DNA of 64,000 nt from Variovorax paradoxus (GTDB lineage Bacteria > Pseudomonadota > Gammaproteobacteria > Burkholderiales > Burkholderiaceae_C). The translations under genes were made by a program, and so were the position numbers. This document shows, piece after piece, positions 53,005-61,546 of this stretch. How positions within the stretch are numbered: position 1 is the stretch's first letter; the number at the start of each line of letters is the position of its first letter. The notes under the pieces were generated by a model. The model made no database searches. It saw only the letters and a program-made list of their open reading frames with translations, and was not told where the DNA came from. The stretch is from NCBI RefSeq assembly GCF_029919115.1, contig NZ_CP123990.1, positions 5,606,501 to 5,670,500 of the forward strand, read 5' to 3'.

Positions 53005-54096
53005 ATGCGATCTTTTTTTCCTGCGCCCTTGCGCGCCGCCTCCATTGCCCTGCTGGCCGCCTGCTGCGCGTGGTCCACGGGGGCGCAAGCCCAGAAAGCG
53101 TCGGGCGCCCGCAGCGTGAAGACGGTGACCGGCAGCACGCCCTATGCCACGCGCGAGGATGCCATGCGCTTTGCCGACGAGGTGGCCGAGCGCAGGGGCC
53201 TTGACCGTGAATGGGTGCGCGCCACCATCGGCAAAGCCCGTTTCCTGCCGAACGTGCCGCGCCTGATGCTGCCCGGCCCCGTGGGCTCTGTAAAAAATTG
53301 GCAGGCCTATCGCAGCCGCTTCATCGATGCAACGCGGATCGCGGCGGGCGTGCGCTTCTGGCGCAACAACGCCGACACGCTCGCACGGGCCGAGCAGGTG
53401 TACGGCGTGCCGCCCGAAATCATCGTGGGCATCGTGGGCGTGGAAACCATCTACGGCCGCAATATGGGCAACTTCCGAGTGATCGATGCGCTGGCCACGC
53501 TGTCGTTCGACTTTCCGCAGGCGCACCCGCGCGCGGCCGAACGCGAAGCCTTCTTCCGCGGCGAGCTCGAGAGCTTCTTGAGCACCGAAAGCCGCACCTC
53601 CGAAAACCCGCTGGTGCCCGTGGGCAGCTACGCGGGCGCCATGGGCATGCCGCAGTTCATGCCGAGCAGCATCGCCAAGTACGCGGTCGATTTCGACGGC
53701 GACAACCGCATCGACCTGGTCGACAACACCGCCGACGTGATCGGCTCCGTCGCCAGCTACTTCAAGGCCTTTGGCTGGCAGCCCGGCATGCCGGCCGTCT
53801 ACCCGGTGCATTTTGAAGAAGAGCGCCTCAAGAAGCCGCTGCTCCTCGCACCGGACATCCTGCCCACCTTCAGCATCGACAGCTTCGTGGCCGCCGGCGC
53901 GGTGCCTGAAGGCGAAGGCCTTCGCCACAAAGGCCTTCTCGCACTGATTGAACTGCAAAACGGGGCAGACGCGCCGCCCAGCTATGTCGCCGGCACGCGC
54001 AACTTCTACGTGATCACCCGCTATAACTGGAGCAGCTACTACGCAATGTCGGTGCTCGACCTTGGCCAGGAGGTCAAGGCCGCCATGGAGCAATGA
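53005..54096 (+). CDS. mltB: Lytic murein transglycosylase B-like protein
   Basis: A 363-residue peptidoglycan lytic transglycosylase (SLT fold). The signal sequence with the lipobox-like LAAC at residues 17-20 predicts an outer-membrane lipoprotein. The catalytic Glu147 is in GIVGVETIYGRNMG. A second conserved block GSYAGAMGMPQFMPSSIAKYAVDFDGD near residue 205 is typical. It cleaves glycan strands to 1,6-anhydro ends. It starts 56 bases after the tgpA stop and may be cotranscribed with it. Confidence 0.93.
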   Translation: MRSFFPAPLRAASIALLAACCAWSTGAQAQKASGARSVKTVTGSTPYATREDAMRFADEVAERRGLDREWVRATIGKARFLPNVPRLMLPGPVGSVKNWQAYRSRFIDATRIAAGVRFWRNNADTLARAEQVYGVPPEIIVGIVGVETIYGRNMGNFRVIDALATLSFDFPQAHPRAAEREAFFRGELESFLSTESRTSENPLVPVGSYAGAMGMPQFMPSSIAKYAVDFDGDNRIDLVDNTADVIGSVASYFKAFGWQPGMPAVYPVHFEEERLKKPLLLAPDILPTFSIDSFVAAGAVPEGEGLRHKGLLALIELQNGADAPPSYVAGTRNFYVITRYNWSSYYAMSVLDLGQEVKAAMEQ

Positions 54097-54100
54097 CTCC

Positions 54101-54727
54101 ATGACGCCCGAGGCGCTGCTGAACAACTGGAGCGCCGCGTGGCGGGCACTTGGCGTGGCAATCGACGACGAAGCGCTGTGCATTGAATTGCAGCGCCGCT
54201 ACAGCGAGCCGCAGCGCCACTATCACACCATGCAGCACCTGGGCGAATGCCTCGCATGGTTCGAGCAACAGAAAGAACTGGCCGAGCGCCCCGGCGAAGT
54301 GGCGCTCGCGCTGTGGTTCCACGACGCCATCTACGACGTGCATGCGCACGACAACGAGGCTCGCAGCGCCGATTGGGCACGCAGTGCGATGCTCGAGCGT
54401 GGAGCGCCCCAGGAAGCGGCTGAGCGCGTGCACGCACTGGTCATGGCCACGCGGCACGACGCCGTGCCGGAGGGCCGCGACGCCGAACTGCTGATCGACA
54501 TCGACCTGTCGATTCTCGGAGCCGAGCGCGCGCGGTTCGACGAATACGAACGGCAGGTACATGCCGAATACGCCTTCGTGCCCGACGAAATTCGCCGGCC
54601 GCGCCGCCGCGCGATCCTGCAGCGCTTCCTCGAGCGAGAGGCGATCTACACCACGCCGCCGATGCATGCGCTGCTCGAAGCACGGGCGCGTGCCAACCTC
54701 GCACGGTCGATCGCAGCAGTGGATTGA
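54101..54727 (+). CDS. HD-domain predicted metal-dependent phosphohydrolase
   Basis: A 208-residue protein. RYSEPQRHYHTMQHLGECLAWFEQ (His pairs) and LALWFHDAIYDVHAHDNEARSA (HD motif) match the family of predicted HD-superfamily hydrolases of about 200 residues. The ATG 54101 lies 4 bases after the mltB stop, with GGAG at 54087-54090 inside the end of mltB as a ribosome site, so translational coupling is likely. The substrate is unknown. Confidence 0.87.
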   Translation: MTPEALLNNWSAAWRALGVAIDDEALCIELQRRYSEPQRHYHTMQHLGECLAWFEQQKELAERPGEVALALWFHDAIYDVHAHDNEARSADWARSAMLERGAPQEAAERVHALVMATRHDAVPEGRDAELLIDIDLSILGAERARFDEYERQVHAEYAFVPDEIRRPRRRAILQRFLEREAIYTTPPMHALLEARARANLARSIAAVD

Positions 54728-54757
54728 CCTGCCCGGCTGCGGCCGGACCGCGGTGCT

Positions 54758-55261
54758 TCAGGCCGGCACCAGCCGCCACCATTCGGAGCGCGGCTTTTCT
54801 CCGTTGCGCTCTTCTTCCACGATACCGACCAGGAAGCCGGCACTTCCCGCGCCTGCTCGCGAAAGCCGCAGCAGCTCCTCCGGATCGCGGCACAGTGCAA
54901 AGCGCGCGTCGCCCTGCCATTCAAGGCAACGCCCCACCTCCGCCAGCATCAGCGCGGGCTGGCTCTGCATGAAGGTGAACGGCATCAGCATGCCCGCATC
55001 GAGCTGGGCCAGCGCCGCATGCGTCGCTCCCCAGGCGCCGCGCATGCTCGACACGCGCAGCCGCGCACCGGCCGGCAAAGCCGCCTCGCCCGCCTCGTCG
55101 AGGCAGCGGCGCGCACCGTACATTGCAAGCTCGGTCCACAACCCGACGCGCCGCGGCCGGCGGCCGAGCCGGTGCGCCAGCTGGTCCCGCCAATCCGCCG
55201 GCAGCGGATCGGCGGTGAAGTGCGCGGCGACGCGCCATGCCTCCGCGGGATGGGCGCTCAT
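54758..55261 (-). CDS. Ketosynthase-like chain-length-factor-type protein
   Basis: A 167-residue protein similar to the beta-ketoacyl-synthase N-terminal-like family (PF13723-type) found in aryl polyene and dialkylresorcinol clusters. LRVSSMRGAWGATHAALAQLDAGMLMPFTFMQSQPALMLAEVGRCL is the recognisable part. There is no catalytic Cys, so it is probably a partner of the upstream ketosynthase, setting chain length or holding the dimer (inference). Its ATG overlaps that gene's stop (ATGA). It is the last gene of the cluster. Confidence 0.7.
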   Translation of the reverse strand: MSAHPAEAWRVAAHFTADPLPADWRDQLAHRLGRRPRRVGLWTELAMYGARRCLDEAGEAALPAGARLRVSSMRGAWGATHAALAQLDAGMLMPFTFMQSQPALMLAEVGRCLEWQGDARFALCRDPEELLRLSRAGAGSAGFLVGIVEEERNGEKPRSEWWRLVPA

Positions 55262-56334
55262 GCCGTGCAATCCTGCAGCACCAGCGACGCATGCCCGCCG
55301 CCGAATCCCACCACGTTGAGCAGCATGTTGCGCAGCCTGGGCGGCGCTTGTGTGCTCAATGCGATGCCGAGCTCATCGTCGACGGCATAGCCGACGGCAG
55401 GCCAGGCGCCGGCTTCGATGCAGCCAACCAGCAAGGCGAGCTCGGCCGCGCCCGAGGCGCCCAGCGTGTGCCCGATCAGCGACTTGAGCGACACCAGCGG
55501 CGGCAGCGCGTCGAAGACCTGCTTCAGTGCCCCGGCCTCGATCGCATCGTTGACCGGGCTCCCCGCGGCCTGCACCTTGATCAGGTCGATGTCCTGCGCG
55601 CCAAGGCCGCTCTGGGCCAATGCTTCGTGGCACATCGCAACTACCGCGCTGGCCTCGGTGCCCGAAGGATTGCGCCCATCGACCACATTGGAACCACCAG
55701 CGATCCGCCAGCGCCCAGCACGCGCGCTGAGGCGCAATGCGGCCACTGCCTCACCGAGCACCAGCCCGTTGCGCCCGGCACCGAAGGGCTGCGCCCTAGC
55801 GGGTGAGAGCAGTTGCATCGCGCCGAAGCCAGCCACGGTGAAGCGGTTGCCGAGTTCGGCGCCGATCACCAGCACCTCATCGGCCTCTCCGCTTCGAATC
55901 AGGTCGCAGCCTGCGAACACGGCATTGAGCGCCGAGGTGCAGGCCGTCGAAATGGTGAACACCGGCCCCTGCCAGTCGAGTGCGCCGGCCACGAGCCCGG
56001 CAAAGTCCTGGAGATCGCCGCCCAGGCGCAGGTCTTGCACCTCTTCTTCCATGTAGCCGATGTCCAGCGACGACGATGCAACGAAGAGCGGGCACGCGGG
56101 CCCCGCTCCTTCGCCAGCCTGTGTGGCCACGCTGCGCACGGTGCGCTGCAGCCGTTCTATCCAGCTGCCCCGCTGCGGCGGCAGCGTGTAGACGGGCCAT
56201 TGCACGCTTTCAGAGACGGCCACGCTTGTGGGCTGCACACCGCCGCGCGCAACTGCGGCCACGGAGGACGAGAGATCGCTGCCGAGCGCGCAGGCCAGGC
56301 CCGTGCCGGCGAGATACACGCTCTCGGCGGTCAT
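55258..56334 (-). CDS. Beta-ketoacyl-ACP synthase-like protein, KAS I/II type with altered active site
   Basis: A 358-residue thiolase-fold protein, shorter than the 400-plus residues of FabF. The nucleophile Cys132 (STACTSA) and second His289 (KSLIGHTLGASGA, with Lys284) are present. The first catalytic His, usually in an AHGT motif, is replaced: residues 254-260 read VQAAGSP, with Ala257 at the His position. Loss of this His in other ketosynthases impairs decarboxylative condensation and can leave acyl transfer or decarboxylation only. It lies between the ACP and the chain-length-factor-like gene. Confidence 0.82.
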   Translation of the reverse strand: MTAESVYLAGTGLACALGSDLSSSVAAVARGGVQPTSVAVSESVQWPVYTLPPQRGSWIERLQRTVRSVATQAGEGAGPACPLFVASSSLDIGYMEEEVQDLRLGGDLQDFAGLVAGALDWQGPVFTISTACTSALNAVFAGCDLIRSGEADEVLVIGAELGNRFTVAGFGAMQLLSPARAQPFGAGRNGLVLGEAVAALRLSARAGRWRIAGGSNVVDGRNPSGTEASAVVAMCHEALAQSGLGAQDIDLIKVQAAGSPVNDAIEAGALKQVFDALPPLVSLKSLIGHTLGASGAAELALLVGCIEAGAWPAVGYAVDDELGIALSTQAPPRLRNMLLNVVGFGGGHASLVLQDCTA

Positions 56335-56395
56335 CAGACAGCCTTCGTGCTTCGCACTGCGGCGCGAGCTTGCTTGGGGCGGCCCGGCGCGGCGC

Positions 56396-56671
56396 TCATG
56401 CCTTGCCCGCTTGCGCCAGGTGATTCGCCAGGTGTGCGATGGAAGTGAGAGCGCGGCGCGTTTCCTTGCTGTCGGGCATGCGCACGCCGAAGCGCTGCTG
56501 GATCGTCATGGAAACCTGCAGCGCGTCGAGCGAGTCGAGGTCGAGCCGGGACTCGGGCCCGAACAGCGGTTCGTCATCGCCAAGGCCACCTGGAGGCGCG
56601 TCCTTTTCAACGGCCTCGAGCACCATGGCCTTCAGGCTGGCAATGAATTCGGCGGAAACGGAGTCGGTCAC
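56396..56671 (-). CDS. Acyl carrier protein
   Basis: A 91-residue ACP. The phosphopantetheine attachment Ser47 lies in LDLDSLDALQV, and the four-helix pattern fits. It shows low similarity to the housekeeping AcpP, so it is probably dedicated to this cluster. Its ATG overlaps the stop of the ABC permease gene by 4 bases (ATGA). Confidence 0.9.
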   Translation of the reverse strand: MTDSVSAEFIASLKAMVLEAVEKDAPPGGLGDDEPLFGPESRLDLDSLDALQVSMTIQQRFGVRMPDSKETRRALTSIAHLANHLAQAGKA

Positions 56672-57825
56672 GATGCGGGCCTGCGAAACAAGAAAACGGC
56701 GAGCAAGAACATGGCGGCCGCAAACAGCACGAGCCGGCCGACCTGCGGCAGGGTGTCGGCCACGCCGCCGCCGCGCAGCAGCACGGTAAGCAGAGCCTCC
56801 AACCCCCAGTTCATCGGAGAAATTTCGACCAGCCGCTGCATGAAGCCCGGCATGACGAACTTAGGCACCATGATGCCGCCGGCAGCCGCCATCAGCACGT
56901 TGACCATCGGCCCGATGGTCGTGGCCTGTGCATGGCTGCGCACGGCGCAGGCCAGCGCGAGCGACAGGCTCACCGCGGCCAGGCTCACGGCCGCGAGCGC
57001 AACCACCAGCGCGCTCCAATCGATCCCGGCGAGCGAAAGCGCATCGCCGCCGATCAAGGGCATCAGCCAGATGCCGGCAGCGAGCATCAACACGGCCTGC
57101 AGCGCGTTCACACCAAGGTAAGGCAAGGCTTTGGACATCAGCAGCATGGAGCGCGACACGCCCAGGCTGCGCAGCCGGCCCAGCGCGCCCGAGCCGCGCT
57201 CTTGAACGAAAAGGCTGGAGAGCGACGCCACCACGAAGAACATGCCGAACACCAGCCATGCGGGCACGTTCTGCTGCACCGATGTGGGCCGCGGTCCGGC
57301 GGCGGAATAGCGCTCGGCATTCACCAGCGCCTGGATCGAGGCGCCGGGCGGCGGACCGGAGGTGCCGGGCACCGCGAGTGCCAGGCGCGCCTTCAGCTCG
57401 CCGGACGCGCCGACGAGTTCGGCGCGCAAGGCATTAAACAGGTTGGCGTCGATGCCCGGCTCGGTCAGCAAACGGACGTGAGCCTTGGTCGAGAGCGCGG
57501 CCGATTCGAGCTCCGCCGAGAGGCCCGGCTCCAGCACGATGACGTACTTGAGCGCGCCACTGCGCAACCGCGCCTCCCAGTCGGCACCGAGCGCCTGAGG
57601 CGTACCGTGGCTGCGCTGCCAGATCTGCTGCAGCCACTGCGCTGGCGTTTCGGTGTCGCGCATGTCCACGGCATAACTCAGTTCGGCCAACGGTGGGCGA
57701 TAGATGTCCTTGAGCGTGAGCGACATCAGCACGATGAAGACCATCGGCATGAGGAACAGCGCCGCCAGCCCATGCATATCCCGCACGAGTGCCAGCAGTT
57801 CCTTCTTGATGAGCGCGAAGAGCAT
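56668..57825 (-). CDS. ABC-2 type transporter permease
   Basis: A 385-residue membrane protein: one N-terminal helix (LFLMPMVFIVLMSLTL near residue 30), a large extracytoplasmic loop, then about five C-terminal helices (VPAWLVFGMFFVVASLSSLFVQERGSGALGRLRSLGVSRSMLLMSKALPYLGV). This is the ABC-2 exporter layout also used for lipids and small molecules. It starts 6 bases after the ATPase stop. With the ATPase it would export or translocate the product of the cluster. Confidence 0.9.
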   Translation of the reverse strand: MLFALIKKELLALVRDMHGLAALFLMPMVFIVLMSLTLKDIYRPPLAELSYAVDMRDTETPAQWLQQIWQRSHGTPQALGADWEARLRSGALKYVIVLEPGLSAELESAALSTKAHVRLLTEPGIDANLFNALRAELVGASGELKARLALAVPGTSGPPPGASIQALVNAERYSAAGPRPTSVQQNVPAWLVFGMFFVVASLSSLFVQERGSGALGRLRSLGVSRSMLLMSKALPYLGVNALQAVLMLAAGIWLMPLIGGDALSLAGIDWSALVVALAAVSLAAVSLSLALACAVRSHAQATTIGPMVNVLMAAAGGIMVPKFVMPGFMQRLVEISPMNWGLEALLTVLLRGGGVADTLPQVGRLVLFAAAMFLLAVFLFRRPAS

Positions 57826-57831
57826 GTGTGT

Positions 57832-58740
57832 TCAGTCGCGCAGGGAGCGGTGGGTGAGCGCCATGAAGAGCTGCTCCAGGTCGTGGCGGCCGAATTCCGC
57901 GTGGCGCACCTCGATGCCTTCGGCTTCCAGCGCCGCGAGCACAGGGCCGGGACCGGTTCCTTCGTGCAGGTGCACGCGCCAATGCACGCCCCCAAGCTCC
58001 ACCGTTCCAAAGCGCGAGAGCATGGCCTCGTCGAGCCCGTCGGCCGCGAGCGTCAGAAGCATTGCGCTCTTCGACAACAACTCTTCAAGCGAGCCTTCAC
58101 GCAGCACTCGGCCATGGTCAAGAATGGCAACCCGGTCGGCGATGGCCTCGATCTCTTCCATGTAGTGCGAGGCATAGATCACTGCGGCGCCCTGCTGCGC
58201 CAGGCTCTTGATGGCATCGAGAATGAAGGCGCGCGATTGCGGATCGACGCCCACGGTGGGCTCGTCGAACAGCATCAACTCAGGCTCCGGCAACAGCGCA
58301 ATCGCAAGGTTCAATCGGCGTTTCAGGCCACCCGAGAGCCGCTCGGCCCGCACACCCGCGAACTGCTCAAGCTGCGAAAAGCGCGTGCAGGCTTCGATGC
58401 GCGTCTTCTTGCGCTCGCCAGAAAGTCCACCTGCCGCGGCAAAGCATGCGAGGTTCTCGGCCACGGTGAGCATGGGGTAGAAGGCCTGGTCCTGCGGGGC
58501 GACGGCGATGCGGGTTGGCGTCTTTGCCCTGACCTGTTGAAGCGGCTGGCCGTCGATGTGGATTTCGCCCGACTGCACTGCCAGCGCACCCGACAAGTGC
58601 GAGATCAACGTGGTCTTGCCTGCGCCGTTGGGGCCGAGCAAGCCCATCACCGAACCCCTGGGAACCGCGAGCGAGACTTCGGCCAACGCGGATGCGTCTG
58701 CATGCGGGTAGCGGTAGCTGAGGTTCTTCAGTTCGAGCAT
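57832..58740 (-). CDS. ABC transporter ATP-binding protein (ABC-2 exporter)
   Basis: A 302-residue ATPase: Walker A GLLGPNGAGKTTLI near residue 35, signature LSGGLKRRLNLAIALLPEPELMLFDEPTVGVDPQSR near 135, then a C-terminal 90-residue tail. The linked permease is directly downstream. The cluster's gene order and the tail are as in drug/lipid exporters of this class. Confidence 0.93.
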   Translation of the reverse strand: MLELKNLSYRYPHADASALAEVSLAVPRGSVMGLLGPNGAGKTTLISHLSGALAVQSGEIHIDGQPLQQVRAKTPTRIAVAPQDQAFYPMLTVAENLACFAAAGGLSGERKKTRIEACTRFSQLEQFAGVRAERLSGGLKRRLNLAIALLPEPELMLFDEPTVGVDPQSRAFILDAIKSLAQQGAAVIYASHYMEEIEAIADRVAILDHGRVLREGSLEELLSKSAMLLTLAADGLDEAMLSRFGTVELGGVHWRVHLHEGTGPGPVLAALEAEGIEVRHAEFGRHDLEQLFMALTHRSLRD

Positions 58741-59034
58741 GTGGTTGTTGCTCGTTGGGGGCGCTGTTGTTTGGGGCGCTGCTGTTCCACGGCTTGTGCA
58801 AAGGCCACCGGGTACTCCCCTCCGCGAATGTCCCCCGGGCTTCGCCCTCCTCCTTTATTTCGATCAACCAGTGCTCTGTGCAACGCACCCGCTGGCGGGG
58901 TGCCTTGCGCAGCGAAATAAAGGAGGAGGCCGCAGGCCGGGACATTCGCGGAGAAAGGTACCCCGTCGGCGGGGGCGCGCCCCGAACGCCCCAGATGAAA
59001 CTCATCACGGCAATCAGAAAGCCAATGCGTCATC
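58741..59034. repeat. Large imperfect palindrome (intergenic repeat element)
   Basis: The 294-base gap between the BtrH-like gene and the ABC ATPase gene is almost wholly a long inverted repeat. The outer arms 58820-58862 and 58913-58953 match closely (CTCCGCGAATGTCCC / GGGACATTCGCGGAG and CTCCTCCTTTATTTCG / CGAAATAAAGGAGGAG). The pairing extends outwards to about 58803 and 58972. An inner pair at 58876-58891 and 58896-58912 closes the loop. No gene is supported here. It resembles a miniature or REP-like mobile repeat, and inside the operon it may form a strong RNA hairpin. Confidence 0.75.
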
Positions 59035-60015
59035 TCAAGCAACAACAGCCTTCAGGTCGCGAAAGAAGGTCTCCTCCTGCTGCGCCTGCTCCCGCAGCTT
59101 GCCGGCCAGCGCGGCAGGATCGACCGGCTCGCGCCCCTTCACCATGCGCGCCGCCTTGAGTGCGAAAGCGCGCCAGCCGTCGCCGATGGCGATGAGCCGT
59201 TCGGACATCTGTTGCAGTTGCGGCTTGTCGAGCAGTACCGCGGCCTCTTGCAGAAAGCCGGCGTAGATAAAGCGGAAGCCTGCCCCACCGGTGCCGATCT
59301 CTTCCTGCATGCGCACCACGTGGCCGATGAAGTCGACGCTGCGCGGATCGGCCGGCGAAAGCTTCTGCATGCGGTTGGCCAGCGTGCGCATGCCGCGCAC
59401 GCCGACGATGGGAATGGGGGCGAGCATGTTGCGCACGGTCTTGCGGATGGCCTTTGTGACCGAGGCTGCATCGACAGTCTTGCGCTCGATGGCTTGCGGG
59501 TAGTACATGAGGCCCTTGGGCGCGAGCACACCCTTGGCGAAGCGAGCCCGTGAGAGGTCTGCACTGGCGCAGCGCACCGGCTCTTCGAACACCGGGTCGC
59601 TGATCAGGTAGTCGTCGCCGTCTTTCCCGTACACCAGCAGGTTGTGCGCGTTGAAGTGAAAGCGCATGTTGGGCGGAAAGTACGGCAGCCAATAGACCGA
59701 GGTCTGCAAGCCCACGAGCTGCCCGTCGGCCAGGAGTGCGTCCAGGCGCTGTGCGCCGGCTTCCGGGCTGCGAAAGGTCTCGAAGCGGAATCGTGCGGCC
59801 ATCGGTGCCAGCAGGCCCTTGATGATGGCCTTGGGCGGCATGCGGTACGAGATGAGCGGCAAGCCCGACAGCTTGATGAACGGCAGGTAGGCGAACGACA
59901 GGGCCGACGAAAGGCCGAGGGCCATGCTTTCGGTCATCGGCACGCCGTGGTGGCGCATCAGGTTCGAGATGACGCCGCTTTCGCAGTGTGCCGCTTGTTG
60001 GTGTTCGAATTTCAC
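59035..60015 (-). CDS. BtrH-like (butirosin biosynthesis H) N-terminal domain protein
   Basis: A 326-residue protein. FEHQQAAHCESGVISNLMRHHG at the start (Cys11), HFNAHNLLVYGKDGDDYLISDPVFEEPVRC near residue 140 (His, Asp) and a long helical C-terminal half fit the BtrH family, papain-like acyl transferases that move acyl groups from ACP to an acceptor. The start is GTG at 60015, overlapping the previous stop (GTGA). Members occur in flexirubin and dialkylresorcinol clusters, suggesting acylation of the aromatic product (inference). Confidence 0.8.
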   Translation of the reverse strand: MKFEHQQAAHCESGVISNLMRHHGVPMTESMALGLSSALSFAYLPFIKLSGLPLISYRMPPKAIIKGLLAPMAARFRFETFRSPEAGAQRLDALLADGQLVGLQTSVYWLPYFPPNMRFHFNAHNLLVYGKDGDDYLISDPVFEEPVRCASADLSRARFAKGVLAPKGLMYYPQAIERKTVDAASVTKAIRKTVRNMLAPIPIVGVRGMRTLANRMQKLSPADPRSVDFIGHVVRMQEEIGTGGAGFRFIYAGFLQEAAVLLDKPQLQQMSERLIAIGDGWRAFALKAARMVKGREPVDPAALAGKLREQAQQEETFFRDLKAVVA

Positions 60016-60407
60016 GGCAGGCCTTGCAAGGTGGAAACGGGCAGGCCCAGCGCCTCGGAGTAGCGCGCCAGGTGCTTCGCGGGCAGCGCCGCGAAATGCT
60101 TGGGCTTCAGGTGACGCCGCACGCGCCATTGCCAGAAGCCGCTGGTCTGCGAGAGCAGTGCCACGTCCATGCGGCGCTCGTACATCCAGTATTCGAGCGG
60201 CGACGCGAGCCCTTGGGCCACGCGCTCCTTTGCGGCCTGCGCCTGCTCGACGAGCACGTCGACCGCGTGGCTGGTGACGATTTCTTCCGCCTCCCAGCCG
60301 CGCGAGCGCGTGGTGACGACGCGGCCCTGCGCATCGCGCGCGTACATGAGCTTGGCGTGGCCGTCGAGGGTGGCATTGCCTTCTTGCGGAACGGCGTCGA
60401 GGTCCAT
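60012..60407 (-). CDS. Hypothetical protein in resorcinol-type cluster
   Basis: A 131-residue protein of unknown family. It is largely helical and basic in the second half (GFWQWRVRRHLKPKHFAALPAKHLARYSEALGLP) and has a Trp-Glu-rich centre (SRGWEAEEIVTSHAVDVLVEQ). It has no signal peptide. It is placed between darB (2 bases away) and the BtrH-like gene (4-base overlap), so it is translationally tied to the cluster. It could be an ACP- or enzyme-binding helper; nothing more can be said. Confidence 0.6.
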   Translation of the reverse strand: MDLDAVPQEGNATLDGHAKLMYARDAQGRVVTTRSRGWEAEEIVTSHAVDVLVEQAQAAKERVAQGLASPLEYWMYERRMDVALLSQTSGFWQWRVRRHLKPKHFAALPAKHLARYSEALGLPVSTLQGLP

Positions 60408-60409
60408 GG

Positions 60410-61546
60410 CTAGATGGCTTCCAGGTAGATGAAACCGCTGGAGAAGCGGCCGCTTTCGGGCACGAACATCAGCAGCTTGTGGCCGGGCTTGATGCGGCCC
60501 GAACGGAACAGCTCGTCGAGCATGATGTAGGGCGATGCCGAGCCGGTGTTGCCCTTGGTCGCGAGATTGCTGAACCAGCGCTCGCGCGGAATGGCAAAAC
60601 CCATGGCCTCCAGGCACTGGCTCACAGGCTCGATGAAGTAGCCGGACGAGAGATGCGGCAGGAACCAGTCGACATCTGAAGCCTTCAGGCCGCGCTTCTC
60701 GATGATGGCCGCCAGCGGCTCGCCCAGCGTGGCACGAACGATGTTCTCGTTGAGCAGGCGCACGTCCTGCTTCACGGCAAAGGTCGACTCGCGCTGCCAG
60801 TCTTCGGGCGCGGTGCGCGCCCATCCCTCCAGGCCGCCTTCGTTGTTCTTGTCGGCGCCTGCATACATGCACACCGGCAGTTCGTGGGCGGCGGAAGACA
60901 GGTCGATCCACTCCACGCGCAGCGACAGCGGGCCGCGCGGCTCTCGCTCGAGCAGCACGGCGCCTGCACCGTCGGAGAGCATCCAGCGCAGAAAGTCTTT
61001 TTCGAATGCGATTTCGGGCCGCTCCTCGAGCGCCTGCAGCTTGTGCTCCAGCTCAGCTTCGAAGCGGGAGCCGCGCATCACGGCCGAGGCGAGTTCGGAC
61101 CCCGTGGCCACCGCACGCCGCGCATCGCCTGAGCGCACAGAGAGCCATGCGTGCTTGAGCGCCGTGGTGCCCGCCAGGCAGATGCCCGCGCAGGCCACCA
61201 CTTCGAGCCGTGGCCAGCCAAGCTCGCCGTGCACCATCACCGCATGGTTGGGCATCAGCTGGTCGGGAAGCGACGTGCCGGTAACCAGGCAATCGACCGG
61301 ACCGATGTCATCGCCCAGCGCCCGGATGGCCGAGGCCGTGAGCTGCGCGTTGCTCATGGCGAGTTGGCCGGTGGCCCGGTCGATGGCGTAGTGGCGCGAC
61401 TGGATGCCGTTGCTGCGAAGAATCAGCCGCCGCGCGCGCGAAGCCTTGCCGCCGACGCGACCGAGAACGTCTTCGATGTCTTCATTGCTGACCGGGGAAA
61501 AGGGCAGAAAGGCGGCGGTGCGGGTCAGGAAGACATCAGTCGTCAT
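60410..61546 (-). CDS. darB: 3-oxoacyl-ACP synthase III, DarB-like
   Basis: A 378-residue KAS III-type enzyme. The nucleophile is Cys119 or Cys123 in VVACAGICLAGTTALKHAWLSVRSGDARRAVATGSELAS; LPHLSSGY carries the catalytic His and KGNTGSAS the Asn. In DAR biosynthesis, DarB joins two beta-ketoacyl chains before DarA closes the ring (family knowledge). Its start overlaps the darA stop by 11 bases, so the two are coupled. Confidence 0.88.
   Translation of the reverse strand: MTTDVFLTRTAAFLPFSPVSNEDIEDVLGRVGGKASRARRLILRSNGIQSRHYAIDRATGQLAMSNAQLTASAIRALGDDIGPVDCLVTGTSLPDQLMPNHAVMVHGELGWPRLEVVACAGICLAGTTALKHAWLSVRSGDARRAVATGSELASAVMRGSRFEAELEHKLQALEERPEIAFEKDFLRWMLSDGAGAVLLEREPRGPLSLRVEWIDLSSAAHELPVCMYAGADKNNEGGLEGWARTAPEDWQRESTFAVKQDVRLLNENIVRATLGEPLAAIIEKRGLKASDVDWFLPHLSSGYFIEPVSQCLEAMGFAIPRERWFSNLATKGNTGSASPYIMLDELFRSGRIKPGHKLLMFVPESGRFSSGFIYLEAI

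Noticed and set aside
54733..54746. CCGGC/GCCGG hairpin in the gap between the HD gene and the chain-length-factor-like gene
   Set aside because: Short stem without a T-run; common by chance at this GC content.
58755..59159. Open frames on both strands over the palindrome giving similar peptides
   Set aside because: The similar peptides come from the inverted repeat itself; there are no ribosome sites and the frames run into the BtrH-like gene.
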